Positions 8,521 to 17,907 of a stretch of 64,000 bases of DNA are shown here, one piece after another (position 1 is the first letter of the stretch; every line of letters starts with the position of its first letter). A program made the translations under genes and the position numbers. Source of the stretch: Mesorhizobium neociceri (GTDB taxonomy: Bacteria; Pseudomonadota; Alphaproteobacteria; Rhizobiales; Rhizobiaceae); the NCBI RefSeq assembly GCF_013520985.1, contig NZ_JACDTY010000010.1, positions 1 to 64,000 of the forward strand. The letters run 5' to 3'. The notes beneath the pieces are model-generated. The model was not told the origin of the DNA and did no database searches. It was given only the letters and a program-made list of their open reading frames with translations.

Positions 8521-9278
8521 GCAAGGTCTCGGTCATCCTGCCGCTCTACAACCGGGCTGCCTTCATCGACGCGGCGCTTCGCTCGCTGCTTGCCCAACAG
8601 GCCGACTGCGATCTCGACATCATCGTCGTCGATGACGGTTCGACCGACGAGGGGCCGGACATCGTGCGCGATCTTGCCGGGCGTCACCCTTGCATCAGGA
8701 TGGTGCGGACAGAAAACCAGGGCGTCTCCAGGGCGCGCAATGTCGGATTGCGGCAGCTGCCGCCGGATTGCGATTTCGTCACCTTCCTCGATTCCGACGA
8801 TGTTTCGACCGCCGGCCGGCTGGCCGCCGATCTGGCGGAATTCGATGCGGCGCCCGAGATCGGGCTCACCTATGGTCAGATGACGATGATCGACAGGATC
8901 GATCCCGAGACGCTGATGCCGGCGACGGATGCAAACAGCGCCATCATCCGCAGCATCCATGTCGGTGCCGGTATTTTCCGCAAGTCGCTTGTCGATCGGA
9001 TCGGCTTCTTCGACGAGACCCTGCCGCAAGGTGAAGACACGGATTTCCTGCTGCGCGCCTTTGAAACCGGGGGGCCCTACAGGCTGACGGACACCAACAC
9101 GCTCTATTACCGGCAACACGCCGGCAACATGACGCGGGACAAGCAAGCCGTCATCAAGTTCCTCATCCATGCCTTGCGACGGTCGATCATCCGTCGGCGC
9201 GGCAACCCTGATGCGCGCATTCCCGAGCATCTGTTCAACATGCAGGCCCTGAAAAACGTCCACTTCGAGGTCGAGTGA
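8517..9278 (+). CDS. Family 2 glycosyltransferase
   Basis: A 253-residue GT-A fold enzyme. The N terminus VSVILPLYNRA, the VVDDGSTDEG nucleotide-binding region and the FLDSDDV metal-binding DxD-type motif are typical of GT2 enzymes, which transfer a sugar from a nucleotide sugar with inversion. LPQGEDTDFLLRA matches the usual acceptor-side ED motif. It starts at a GTG inside the stop of the kinase gene and is followed 1 base later by a second GT2 gene. The acceptor and sugar cannot be read from sequence; context suggests a glycan or glycosylated product made by this cluster. Confidence 0.88.
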   Translation: MSKVSVILPLYNRAAFIDAALRSLLAQQADCDLDIIVVDDGSTDEGPDIVRDLAGRHPCIRMVRTENQGVSRARNVGLRQLPPDCDFVTFLDSDDVSTAGRLAADLAEFDAAPEIGLTYGQMTMIDRIDPETLMPATDANSAIIRSIHVGAGIFRKSLVDRIGFFDETLPQGEDTDFLLRAFETGGPYRLTDTNTLYYRQHAGNMTRDKQAVIKFLIHALRRSIIRRRGNPDARIPEHLFNMQALKNVHFEVE

Positions 9279-9279
9279 G

Positions 9280-9957
9280 ATGAGCGGCTGCCTCGCACCC
9301 TACAGCGTGGTCATCCCGGCCTACAATGCTTCGGCGACGGTCGGCGAAGCGGTCGCGTCGGTGCTCGCGCAAACGGTTCTGCCGGCGGAAATCCTGGTGG
9401 TCGACGATGGCTCGACGGACGAGACCGCAGCTCTCGCTTCGCAGGCACACAGGCTGGTGCGCGTCATCAGGCAGGACAATGCAGGCCCTGGCGCGGCGAC
9501 CACGCGCGGCATGAGCGAAAGCCGGTACGCGCTGATCGCAACGCTCGACGCCGACGATGTCTGGCTTCCGCACAAGATGGAGCAACAACTGTCGCTGTTG
9601 TCAGCGCAGGCGGCGACCGACGGTGTCTTTTCGAACCTGGAACTCTTCGGCGAGAGTTCGCTTTCCGGGAGCATTCAGCCGGGTTGGCTCCGCTCCACCA
9701 TGGTCATCAGGCGCCATGTGTTCGACCGGATCGGGCCGATCATCGATCCGCCGGGAAATCGCGGCGACATGGTCGACTGGCTGGCGCGCGCCCGCGAGGC
9801 GGGATTTCGCCTCGAACTGCTGGCGCAAGTGCTGGTTCGGCGGCGGGTGAGCACGACGAGCCTTTCCTACGGACGCGACCCGCTCAAGGACAAGGGCTAT
9901 CTCCATATTGCGCGCCAGCGGATCTTGCGCAGCCGCGCCGGAAAGCTGCCTGGGTGA
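9280..9957 (+). CDS. Family 2 glycosyltransferase
   Basis: A 225-residue GT2 enzyme with YSVVIPAYNAS at the N terminus, VVDDGSTDET, and the DxD-like ATLDADDVW motif. It is shorter than its neighbour and lacks a clear ED motif; instead NRGDMVDWLARARE occupies the corresponding place. It starts 1 base after the preceding glycosyltransferase and its TGA overlaps the GTG start of the next gene, so the chain is translationally coupled. A second glycosyltransferase beside the first suggests that the product carries at least two sugars (inference). Confidence 0.85.
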   Translation: MSGCLAPYSVVIPAYNASATVGEAVASVLAQTVLPAEILVVDDGSTDETAALASQAHRLVRVIRQDNAGPGAATTRGMSESRYALIATLDADDVWLPHKMEQQLSLLSAQAATDGVFSNLELFGESSLSGSIQPGWLRSTMVIRRHVFDRIGPIIDPPGNRGDMVDWLARAREAGFRLELLAQVLVRRRVSTTSLSYGRDPLKDKGYLHIARQRILRSRAGKLPG

Positions 9958-11444
9958 GGCCGACCCTGCTTCCGGCGCCCAGCCGCGCCTTCCCGACCGG
10001 CTGGCCCGACCGGCTGATCAAAGCCGCGATCCATGCCGACGACGCCATCGCTTTCGCACACGCCGATGCCTGGCTGCGGGCCAACGACATCGACATCGCC
10101 CCGGCCCGCGACCATCGCCTGCTGGTTGAAATCGCCACGCGTTTCGGGCCTCGCCTGAGCGGACATGCGGCCTATCCAAGGCTGGTCGGGCTGCGCCGGA
10201 TGCTGTGGACCCGCTCGCAAATGGCGCTGCACGAGATCGTGCCGGCGCTGTCGGCCATGGCCGACGCCGGCGTGAGGCCGCTGCTGATAAGGGAGGCCGC
10301 GCGTCTTGCCGAGACGAGCGATGCCGACACCCGCATTGCGCGCGACATCGACACCCTGGTTCATCCCGGCGAGATCCAAACGGCCTTCGACAGTCTGCTT
10401 CGTCGCGGCTGGATGCCGGTCCAGAGCGTCAGCCCGCTTTATGTTCGCGAGCATCTGCCATCGATGCGCGGCGTCAGGCTTTTCAAGGACGAAGTCAGCG
10501 ATATCCTTCTCCACAACCGGCCCTTCCCTCCGGGCTATGGTCACGCCAGCGATGATGATGCCATGCGCGAACGCGCACGGCCGGCCTCGCTTGGGAAACT
10601 CGCCTTGTGGCTGCCTTCGCCGGAGGACGGCCTTGCGCTGGCCATCGCCGATGGCGGCATTGCCGGGCAGACGCGCAGCGACTGGCTTGTCGACGCCGCG
10701 GCGATCCTGTCGCGCCATGGCCTCGACTGGCAGCGCTTCGCAGCGATCGCTGCATCCCGCCGGTTGCAGGCCCCGGCGCTGTTCGCACTGGCCTACCTAA
10801 GTGCTGAGGCCGGACTGCCCGTCCCCACGCAGGTCATGACTGCGCTATCGGAAGCGGCTACGGCGCGGCCGCTTTCCTATCTGCTGGCTTCAGCTGAGGC
10901 GCGGCCGAGGGATGGTGCTGGCATTGCCACGAAGGCACTGCAGGGCGTAGCACGGCTGCTGCGCAAACGCGCCGCCGGCCAGGAAATGCCGCGCGCGCCG
11001 GATCGGCTCGTGGCGGTCCGCAGCGTCGCGGCAAGCGATGGCAACCCTTCGCCTCCGACCGTCGAGCAACACATCGCGATACCGCCGAAGCTTGGCGCCG
11101 GGCCAGTGCATTTCCACGCCGTACTGCGGCTCGCCGTGCCGCCGGTGCGCCGACGGATCGAATTCGAGCTCAACACTGCTACGCGCCATATCTGCCGCAT
11201 CCGCTATCGCAAATGGACAAGGGGAGCCCACCCGATCACGCTGGCCATTGACGGCGAGATCGACATCCTGCCCGACGAGACCGAACTGATCCTGATGTCG
11301 CGCCCGGCCAGGCTCGTTCGCGGCGACGGCGATCCGGCAAGGAAGGCGCGCTATGACGCGCTACCCTTTTCGAGCATTGCCCTCGAACTCGGCAGCGAGC
11401 GGTCGATAGAGGCCCTGCCGCAAAGCCTACGGGGCGAACCGTGA
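9954..11444 (+). CDS. NTP_transf_5-type nucleotidyltransferase family protein
   Basis: About 496 residues from a GTG at 9954 that overlaps the previous stop; a longer in-frame reading from 9684 would run through the upstream glycosyltransferase and is rejected. Features of the uncharacterised nucleotidyltransferase family are visible: RLAETSDADTRIARDIDTLV near residue 120 supplies the acidic metal-binding pair, followed by a LLRRGW phrase and a later RSDWLVDAAAIL helix. The C-terminal 130 residues form a separate strand-rich part. Relatives are common in polysaccharide clusters and in HprK-related kinase clusters; the nucleotide acceptor is unknown. Confidence 0.72.
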   Translation: MRPTLLPAPSRAFPTGWPDRLIKAAIHADDAIAFAHADAWLRANDIDIAPARDHRLLVEIATRFGPRLSGHAAYPRLVGLRRMLWTRSQMALHEIVPALSAMADAGVRPLLIREAARLAETSDADTRIARDIDTLVHPGEIQTAFDSLLRRGWMPVQSVSPLYVREHLPSMRGVRLFKDEVSDILLHNRPFPPGYGHASDDDAMRERARPASLGKLALWLPSPEDGLALAIADGGIAGQTRSDWLVDAAAILSRHGLDWQRFAAIAASRRLQAPALFALAYLSAEAGLPVPTQVMTALSEAATARPLSYLLASAEARPRDGAGIATKALQGVARLLRKRAAGQEMPRAPDRLVAVRSVAASDGNPSPPTVEQHIAIPPKLGAGPVHFHAVLRLAVPPVRRRIEFELNTATRHICRIRYRKWTRGAHPITLAIDGEIDILPDETELILMSRPARLVRGDGDPARKARYDALPFSSIALELGSERSIEALPQSLRGEP

Positions 11445-12340
11445 AGCTCTGGAAGCTGAGAGCCAGATATTATGCCTACCGGCGCCGGCTCTGGATCCGC
11501 TGGATCGGCCTCTACAGCAGCGTGATGCTGTGGCGGCATGCGCCGATGCTTCCGGATCCTGACGCCAGGATCGTGCTGAGCGTCCGCTACAGCGTGCATT
11601 TCCTTGGCGGCAAGGAGGGCTGGGTGGTGAAGCGCAAGCTCAGTCCGCAAGACCATCTGGCCTGGCTCTTCGACAGCGACAGGCTGCTGCAACGCCTGAC
11701 GTTTTTCTCCACCATCCTGTTGCCGTCGCTGCTCACCCAGGATCTGCCGATGCTGCGCGGACGCCGCGAGCTGGTCGTCTACGTCTCGGAAGGGCTTCCG
11801 CCGTCGCATCTAAAGGCGCTCGAAGCGACGCTTGCTCCTTGCGACTGGGCGCGGATCGTGCCGGTTCCCGTCGGCGCGATGGAATATCCGGACGTTGGTC
11901 CTGATGAGCCGCACGCACATCTGCGCATCGACGATGACGACGCCTTGTCGCGCGATTTCCTGAGCCGCCTGTCGGCCTATGTGCGGCCGGCATTCCACGG
12001 CCACATCATCACCCATCCCAACGGCTACTTCGCCGGTTTCGATGACGCCGGAAATCTGCTTCTAAGGCAGTTCCAGATACCGATGATTGCCATGGGCTTC
12101 ACCTACATCGTCGCGCCGGGGACGAAGTTCCGTTCCGTCTACGAGGTCGGGCCGCATTTCGACGCCTATCGCAGCGCGCCGACCATCATCGCCGACAAAA
12201 GACCCGCCTATGTCCGCACCGTGCATCCCGGACAATCGATGTACCCGCAGACCAAGTTCAGTGGCGATCCAGCCACCACCCTGCAAGACGTGCAGCGCTA
12301 CATCGAATTCAACCCCGACGCACTGCGCCCGCAGGGATAG
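11441..12340 (+). CDS. Putative glycosyltransferase, rhamnosyltransferase-like
   Basis: A 299-residue protein opening with a basic segment and then VLSVRYSVHFLGG. A central HLRIDDDDALSRDFLSRL segment gives an acidic metal-binding motif like those in the putative rhamnosyltransferase family (PF11316-like). There is no signal peptide. The start overlaps the previous stop by 4 bases, and this is the last gene of the coupled six-gene chain. The family call rests on the motif and general layout, so the sugar specificity should not be taken literally. A weak hairpin at about 12424-12443 downstream may end the transcript. Confidence 0.6.
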   Translation: MKLWKLRARYYAYRRRLWIRWIGLYSSVMLWRHAPMLPDPDARIVLSVRYSVHFLGGKEGWVVKRKLSPQDHLAWLFDSDRLLQRLTFFSTILLPSLLTQDLPMLRGRRELVVYVSEGLPPSHLKALEATLAPCDWARIVPVPVGAMEYPDVGPDEPHAHLRIDDDDALSRDFLSRLSAYVRPAFHGHIITHPNGYFAGFDDAGNLLLRQFQIPMIAMGFTYIVAPGTKFRSVYEVGPHFDAYRSAPTIIADKRPAYVRTVHPGQSMYPQTKFSGDPATTLQDVQRYIEFNPDALRPQG

Positions 12341-12562
12341 TCCGGAACCGGCGCAGCACTGATTGCCCGCCTGGGAAGCCGCTGCAGCGATGCCTGCCAA
12401 CGACGCGGCACAGAGCGCCCCCGCATAATCCCTTGGGGTTATGGCCGCGCTGCGCCGGCTAAGTCATGCTCCGCCTCAACTTCGAGAAATGCGACCGGGA
12501 CGCCTGCTCTTCTGGCAGCCTCCGGAAAAAGCATCGGACACAAGCTTCCCGGAGGCGGAACA

Positions 12563-13894
12563 ATGCAAGACACTGTCAAACTCGACCGCGCGCTCGGCCT
12601 TTGGTCCGTCGTGCTTTTCGGCCTGGCCTACATGACGCCGATGATCGTCTTCGGCACCTTCGGCGCGCTTGCCGCGGCAAGCCAGGGCACCACCGCCATG
12701 GCCTATCTCGTGGCGGCCGCGGCCATCCTGCTCACCGCCATCAGCTATGGCGTCATGGCGCGCGTCTATCCGGTCGCCGGCTCGGCCTATACCTATGCCC
12801 GCCGCTCGATCAGCCCGAGCATCGGCTTCCTCGTCGGCTGGGCGGTGCTGCTCGATTATTTCTTCCTGCCGATGGTGATCTGGCTGATCGGCGCCGCCTA
12901 TCTCACTTCTGCCTTCCCCGCGGTTCCGACCTGGGTGTGGATCGTCGGCTTCATCGCGGTGACGACCATCATCAACGTCGTCGGCATCGCGTTCGCCAAC
13001 CGCATCAACTTCATCCTGATGCTAGTGCAGCTCGGCGTGCTCGTCGCCTTCCTGGTGCTGGCCGCCCGCTATGTCGTGGCGCTGAACGGCCCCGGCGGTC
13101 TGGTCTCCGTTACGCCCTTCTTTAGGGAAGGCGTGCCGTTCTCGGCTTCGGTCGCGGGTGCCGCCATTGCCGCTTATTCGTTCCTCGGCTTCGACGCCGT
13201 GTCGACGCTGACCGAGGAGACCCGGGACGCCCGCCGCACCATGCCGAAGGCGATCCTGATCATCGCGCTCGCCGGTGGCCTGATCTTCATCGCCTCGGCC
13301 TATATCACCCAGCTTGCCCATCCGGGCGCCGACTTCGTCTCGGTCGACGCCGCCGCCACCGAAATCGCCAAGGCGATCGGCGGCGACCTGTTCGTCACCA
13401 TCTTCCTGGCGACGCTGGTCGTGGCGCAGTTCACCTCCGGCCTTGCAGCACAAGCCAGTGTCGGCCGGCTGCTCTACGCCATGGGCCGCGACACCGTGCT
13501 GCCGGCGTCGTTCTTCGGTAATCTGCATCCGAAATGGCACACGCCGATCCTCAATTTGATCCTGGTCGGAGCCATCGGCCTGGCGGCGCTGACCATGGAC
13601 GTCACCACCTCGACCTCGTTCATCAATTTCGGCGCCTTCCTCGCTTTCACCGCCGTCAACGTCTCGGTGATCGCGCTCTACCTGAAGCGCGACCAGCAGG
13701 TGCGTCCACTCGGCATGCTGATCGGGCTGATCGTCCCGACGCTGGCGGCGGTCTGCGACCTCTTCCTGCTGTGGAACCTCGACGAGCACGCCAAGGTGCT
13801 CGGCCTAGTCTGGCTGGCCGTCGGCGTCGCCTATCTCGCCTACCTCACCCGCTTCTTCCAGGTCGCGCCGCCGGAAATGGATTTCGCCGAATAG
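12563..13894 (+). CDS. APC family amino acid/polyamine permease
   Basis: A 443-residue integral membrane protein with about 12 hydrophobic segments. The N-terminal ALGLWSVVLFGLAYMTPMIVFGTFG and the following YPVAGSAYTYARR stretch are hallmarks of the amino acid-polyamine-organocation superfamily, secondary transporters for amino acids or amines. SFLGFDAVSTLTEETRD is the usual conserved loop. The ATG at 12563 has GGAGG upstream. It ends 1 base before the convergent LuxR-type regulator and is followed by an amidase, so a substrate whose hydrolysis releases an amide or amine is likely (inference). Confidence 0.9.
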   Translation: MQDTVKLDRALGLWSVVLFGLAYMTPMIVFGTFGALAAASQGTTAMAYLVAAAAILLTAISYGVMARVYPVAGSAYTYARRSISPSIGFLVGWAVLLDYFFLPMVIWLIGAAYLTSAFPAVPTWVWIVGFIAVTTIINVVGIAFANRINFILMLVQLGVLVAFLVLAARYVVALNGPGGLVSVTPFFREGVPFSASVAGAAIAAYSFLGFDAVSTLTEETRDARRTMPKAILIIALAGGLIFIASAYITQLAHPGADFVSVDAAATEIAKAIGGDLFVTIFLATLVVAQFTSGLAAQASVGRLLYAMGRDTVLPASFFGNLHPKWHTPILNLILVGAIGLAALTMDVTTSTSFINFGAFLAFTAVNVSVIALYLKRDQQVRPLGMLIGLIVPTLAAVCDLFLLWNLDEHAKVLGLVWLAVGVAYLAYLTRFFQVAPPEMDFAE

Positions 13895-13895
13895 G

Positions 13896-14672
13896 CTAAT
13901 TGAGAAACAGGCGGAACAGTTCCGCCTGGCTCGATATTGCGAGCTTCGAATAGATCTGCCGCCGATGCACCTTGACCGTGTTCGGCGACAGCGACAGGAC
14001 GGCGGCGAGCGAGAGGTTGGAATGGCCCTTGAGGACCAACGTGACGATCTCGAGCTCGCGGCGGGTCAGCAGCGGATGCTCGATCCGCGCCGCAGGGGTC
14101 GCGTCCTTGATGTCGAGCGAGAGGCCAGGGACATGAAACCAGTGCCGTGCCGCGAGCGCGCAGACGATGGGCGCGGCGGATCTCAGCCGCGCCAGCTCGT
14201 CTTCGGCAAACAGCGGCGCCGCACCCGTGCGCGACAGCGACAGCACACCGGCAAAGCTATTCTCCAGCTTGAGCACGAAGCCGATCTCGTCGCCGATCTC
14301 GGTGGTGGCGTAGTGTCGCCGGTAATATTCGGTGTGCAGGAAATCGTCCGGCGCGAGCTCGCGCATGACGATCATGCGCTCGGCTGCGTCGCCGCGAACG
14401 GCGTCATAGAACGGGTCCAGCACATAGGCGCCGGCGAGGTAGCGGTCGACGATGATCGAGCGCTCGGCGACGATCTTCTCATTGTAGAGGTCGAAGGCGC
14501 GGCCAGCGGGCGAATAGAGAAAACCGTTCATCATCTGGAAGGGTGTGAGCAGGCGCAGCGCCGCCGCCAGCGCGTCAGGAAATCCGCGCGCGCCGATGGC
14601 GGATGCCGCAGCACCGAGGCCGGCATTCCAGGCATCGAAGGACGGAGGCGAGCCTCTGGCGGCGGGTTTCAT
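13896..14672 (-). CDS. LuxR family transcriptional regulator
   Basis: A 258-residue regulator. The C-terminal 60 residues form a LuxR/FixJ-type helix-turn-helix: LTRRELEIVTLVLKGHSN, then LSPNTVKVHRRQIYSKL. The N-terminal part has no clear autoinducer- or PAS-domain signature and shows no receiver-domain phosphorylation site. It lies between the convergent permease and the divergent amidase gene, with a 77-base gap upstream that must hold both promoters; it probably controls the amidase, the permease or both. Confidence 0.87.
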   Translation of the reverse strand: MKPAARGSPPSFDAWNAGLGAAASAIGARGFPDALAAALRLLTPFQMMNGFLYSPAGRAFDLYNEKIVAERSIIVDRYLAGAYVLDPFYDAVRGDAAERMIVMRELAPDDFLHTEYYRRHYATTEIGDEIGFVLKLENSFAGVLSLSRTGAAPLFAEDELARLRSAAPIVCALAARHWFHVPGLSLDIKDATPAARIEHPLLTRRELEIVTLVLKGHSNLSLAAVLSLSPNTVKVHRRQIYSKLAISSQAELFRLFLN

Positions 14673-14749
14673 CGGAACGACAGGTCTCGTAGTGGCGGCA
14701 TCCGCGAGATTGCACAGGTCGGCCCGACCAGCACAAGGAGAACCTCGCC

Positions 14750-16174
14750 ATGAGCCATCCGCTGGATCTCAGCGCCAACGCCATTGCCGACGGCATCCGC
14801 TCCAGCACCTTCAGCGCCGAAACGGTGGTGGGCGAGTCCATCCGCCGCGCCAGGGCAGTCAGCGCAACGCTCAATGCCTTTGCCGTCATCCGCGAGGAGC
14901 AGGCACTGGAAGCGGCCCGCCTTGCCGACCGTGCTGTGGCGCGAGGCGAGGCAACAGGGCCGCTGCACGGCGTGCCGTTCGCGGCCAAAGACCTGACGCC
15001 GACCGCCGGCGACCTGACGACATTGGGTTCATGGACGAAAGGCGATTGGGTGCCGACGGAGACAGCGCTCTGCGTCCGCCGCCTGCAAGCGGCCGGCGCT
15101 ATCCTGATCGGCAAGACGACGACGCCGGAGTTCGCTTTCTCCAGTTTCACCAACAGCCCGCGTTGGGGCTCAACGCGCAACCCGTGGAACCCGGACCGCA
15201 CCAGCGGCGGCTCTTCCGGCGGCGCCGGCGTGGCTGTGGCGACAGGCGTGGTGCCGTTCGCCGAAGGCACCGACATGGGCGGCTCGGTGCGCATCCCCGC
15301 CGCTTTCTGCGGCGTCGTCGGATTGAAGCCCAGCCTCGGCCGTATCCCGATGACCATCCTGCCCAGCGTCTTCGACAACATCTCGCATTTCGGCCCGCTG
15401 GCGCGCAGCGTCGGTGACGCCATAGCCTTCATGGAGGCGACCACCGGCGGCAGCGACGAGGACATCTCTTCGCTGCCGATCGGCTTTGACAGCGCGGCAG
15501 CGCGGTCGGGCGGGCTCCAAGGCAAGCGCTTCGCGCTGTCGCTCGATCTCGGCTACTACCAGATCCAGCCGCAGGTCGAAGCCGTGATCCGGCGCGCTGT
15601 CACCGAGATGCGTAGGGACGGCGCCATCGTCGACGAGGTGCCGATGAATTGGACGCGCGCTGTCAACGACGAATGGTTCGATCTCTGGTGCGTCTTCATG
15701 TCGGCCTTCTTCGGTGGCGAGCTCACCACGCATCGCCACCACATGGACCCGTCGGTGGTCTCGATGATCGAGCGTGGCTTGGCGATGAACGCCACCGCCT
15801 ACAAGCGGGTCGAGCTGCTGCGGACGTCGATGTGGCGGGACATGGCGCGGCTTTTCGAACGCTACGACGCCCTGCTGTGCCCGACCTGCGCCATCACAGC
15901 GCCGCCGGTGAGCGAGACCGACGACGACTATATCGCGACGCTGCCCGACGGCCGCTTCAACGGGCTCGACCTGACCTGTCCCTTCAACATGCTGCCGCAA
16001 TTGCCGGCGCTGTCGCTGCCCGCCGGGTTTGCTGCGGATGGATTGCCGGTTGGCTTGCAGATCGTCGGGCGGCGATTTGCGGATGAAGAGGTGCTGTCGA
16101 TGGCTGCGGCGGTGGAGGCGCGGTTGGGAATTACCGGCCTCAGAGTGGATCGGTTCGCTGCGGCAACCGCTTAG
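14750..16174 (+). CDS. Amidase signature family hydrolase
   Basis: A 474-residue member of the amidase signature family, whose Ser-cisSer-Lys triad hydrolyses amides to acids and ammonia. The candidates are Lys80 (PFAAKDL), Ser155 in TSGGSSGG and Ser179 in GTDMGGSVRIPA, with the usual spacing. It lacks C-terminal extensions of GatA, and no gatB or gatC lies nearby, so it is a catabolic amidase rather than tRNA amidotransferase. AAGGAGAA precedes the ATG at 14750. It is divergent from the LuxR-type regulator and close to an APC permease. Confidence 0.9.
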   Translation: MSHPLDLSANAIADGIRSSTFSAETVVGESIRRARAVSATLNAFAVIREEQALEAARLADRAVARGEATGPLHGVPFAAKDLTPTAGDLTTLGSWTKGDWVPTETALCVRRLQAAGAILIGKTTTPEFAFSSFTNSPRWGSTRNPWNPDRTSGGSSGGAGVAVATGVVPFAEGTDMGGSVRIPAAFCGVVGLKPSLGRIPMTILPSVFDNISHFGPLARSVGDAIAFMEATTGGSDEDISSLPIGFDSAAARSGGLQGKRFALSLDLGYYQIQPQVEAVIRRAVTEMRRDGAIVDEVPMNWTRAVNDEWFDLWCVFMSAFFGGELTTHRHHMDPSVVSMIERGLAMNATAYKRVELLRTSMWRDMARLFERYDALLCPTCAITAPPVSETDDDYIATLPDGRFNGLDLTCPFNMLPQLPALSLPAGFAADGLPVGLQIVGRRFADEEVLSMAAAVEARLGITGLRVDRFAAATA

Positions 16175-16185
16175 GGCAGCGCCAG

Positions 16186-16375
16186 CCCCCCACTCCGTCT
16201 CGGCTTCGCCGAGCCACCTCTACCTCCATGTTCATGGGGGAGAGGAAATGGGCTAATCGCCAAGATAGCGGCCTCGAAAAACTTGGATTTCCTCTCCATC
16301 AAAAAGCTTGGGATTTCCTCATCCCCCACGAATGTGGGGGAGAGGTGGCTCGGCGAAGCCGAGACGGAGTGGGGG
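16186..16375. repeat. Long imperfect inverted repeat, family A
   Basis: The outer arms CCCCCCACTCCGTCTCGGCT and its complement ending at about 16375 flank an interior with further nested hairpins. The same element, with variation, occurs at 27246-27399 and as a degraded copy near 33131-33260. It fits the palindromic intergenic repeats common in Rhizobiales. Confidence 0.85.
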
Positions 16376-16418
16376 AACGCCGTAGACGATTGCACGCGGC
16401 AACCCGCAGCAACTCACC

Positions 16419-17603
16419 TCACCCAAACCTGGCCGCCGTCCAAGCCCCACCCGCCGCATTCGACTCCACCGCCGCAGCAACAAACTTCACCCCACGCGCA
16501 CCATCCACAACATCCGGCACCTGCGCGGCCCTTGCTGCATCGACCACCCCACCCGAGCGATGTGCACGAATGATATCCGCGGCGTCGCGGTAGAAATTGG
16601 CGAAGGCTTCGATATAGCCTTCGGGGTGCGCCGCCGGCATGCGCGACACGCGCTGGCTCTCAGTGGTCGAACCAGGGCCGCCGCGCACAAGCGTGCGGGT
16701 TTCCTCGCCATGGATGGAAAAGCGCAGTTCCTCCGGCCGGCCGCCCGACCATTCGAGGCCGGCTTTGTCGCCATAGATGCGCACCGAGAGATCGTTGTAG
16801 TGGCCGGGCGAGGTCTGGCTGGCCAGGATCGTACCGCGCGCCCCGCCTGTCCAGCGCACCAGCACATGCGCATTGTCATCGAGCCGGCGTCCCGGCACGG
16901 CGGTGAACAGATCGGCCGACACCGCCTCGGCCTCGCAGCCGGAGATATAGCTTGCCAGGTTGAAGGCGTGCACGCCGATATCGGCCAGCACCGCCGACTG
17001 CCCGGCGCGCGCCGGATCGGTGCGCCACTCCGCCTGCTTCTGGCCCTCGGCGTCGATCGGCTTCGTCAGCCAGTCTTGGATGTAGGCGCCATGTACCGAC
17101 ACGATCCGCCCGAGTTCGCCCGCCGCCACCATCTCGCGCGCCTGGCGCACCATGGCGTAACCGGTGTTGTTGAGCGTGACGACGAAGCGGCGCTTTTTCG
17201 CCTGCGCCAGCGCCACCAGCGCCTCTGCATCGGCCAGCGTCGTCGACAGCGGCTTGTCGCAGATCACATCGATGCCGGCCTCAAGAAAGGCGGTGGCAAT
17301 CGGCGCGTGCAGGTGGTTGGGCGTGACGATGACGACCGCCTCGATGCCGTCCGGCCGCGCCGCTTCCGCCCTAGCCATGGCGCGGTAATCGGCATAGCTG
17401 CGTTCCGGCACGATGCCGATCTCGACGGCCGATGCGGCGGCGTTTTCCGGATCGGACGACAGCGCGCCGGCGACCAGAACGATCTGGTCGTCAAGCCGCA
17501 TGGCCAGCCGATGCACGGCGCCGATGAAGGCATTGCGTCCGCCGCCGACCATGCCGACCCTGAGCCGCCTGCCCGCCGATCCGTCCGATGTTGCGTAGAC
17601 CAT
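16419..17603 (-). CDS. Gfo/Idh/MocA family oxidoreductase
   Basis: About 394 residues. An N-terminal Rossmann fold has RVGMVGGGRNAFIGAVHR, and the family's central motif appears as CDKPLSTTLADAEAL. The C-terminal domain has the usual strand-rich layout (PEGYIEAFANFYRDA). Such enzymes use NAD(P) to oxidise or reduce sugars, inositols or related polyols. I place the start at the ATG at 17603, which follows GGGAGGAAAC; a longer reading to 17684 would translate repeat family B DNA. It is divergent from the RpiR-type regulator and presumably belongs to the same sugar locus. Confidence 0.88.
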   Translation of the reverse strand: MVYATSDGSAGRRLRVGMVGGGRNAFIGAVHRLAMRLDDQIVLVAGALSSDPENAAASAVEIGIVPERSYADYRAMARAEAARPDGIEAVVIVTPNHLHAPIATAFLEAGIDVICDKPLSTTLADAEALVALAQAKKRRFVVTLNNTGYAMVRQAREMVAAGELGRIVSVHGAYIQDWLTKPIDAEGQKQAEWRTDPARAGQSAVLADIGVHAFNLASYISGCEAEAVSADLFTAVPGRRLDDNAHVLVRWTGGARGTILASQTSPGHYNDLSVRIYGDKAGLEWSGGRPEELRFSIHGEETRTLVRGGPGSTTESQRVSRMPAAHPEGYIEAFANFYRDAADIIRAHRSGGVVDAARAAQVPDVVDGARGVKFVAAAVESNAAGGAWTAARFG

Positions 17604-17649
17604 GTTTCCTCCCAGGAAGACTGTTTTGCTGTCGTCGTCGAGTTCTGTC

Positions 17650-17807
17650 GCGCCCCCCTCTGTCCTACCGGACATCTCCCCCACAAGGGGGGAGATCAGC
17701 TGCCACTGTGGCCTTCGCCAATCTCAGGCGTTGCAAGAGGGGCGCCGAAGGCAAAACTGCCAATCTGCCCACCCGTGGGGAGATGTCCGGCAGGACAGAG
17801 GGGGGCG
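17650..17807. repeat. Inverted repeat, family B
   Basis: The arms CGCCCCCCTCTGTCC at the left and its complement at the right enclose nested arms of the type GGACATCTCCCCC. Copies are at 26034-26194, 55478-55524 and 55611-55658. It sits in the promoter gap between the Gfo/Idh/MocA gene and the RpiR-type regulator. Confidence 0.85.
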
Positions 17808-17907
17808 CCGTAGAGCGCTGCCTTTGACCGTTCGCATCAGTCACCACTTCGAACACGATTTCCAATTTTCATATTGTAAAACGATCGTACCGCGCTAGCC
17901 TGAAATC

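Noticed and set aside
16560..17813. 417-codon plus-strand reading frame across the Gfo/Idh/MocA gene and a repeat
   Set aside because: No domain, crosses a family B repeat, and is antisense to a clear oxidoreductase.
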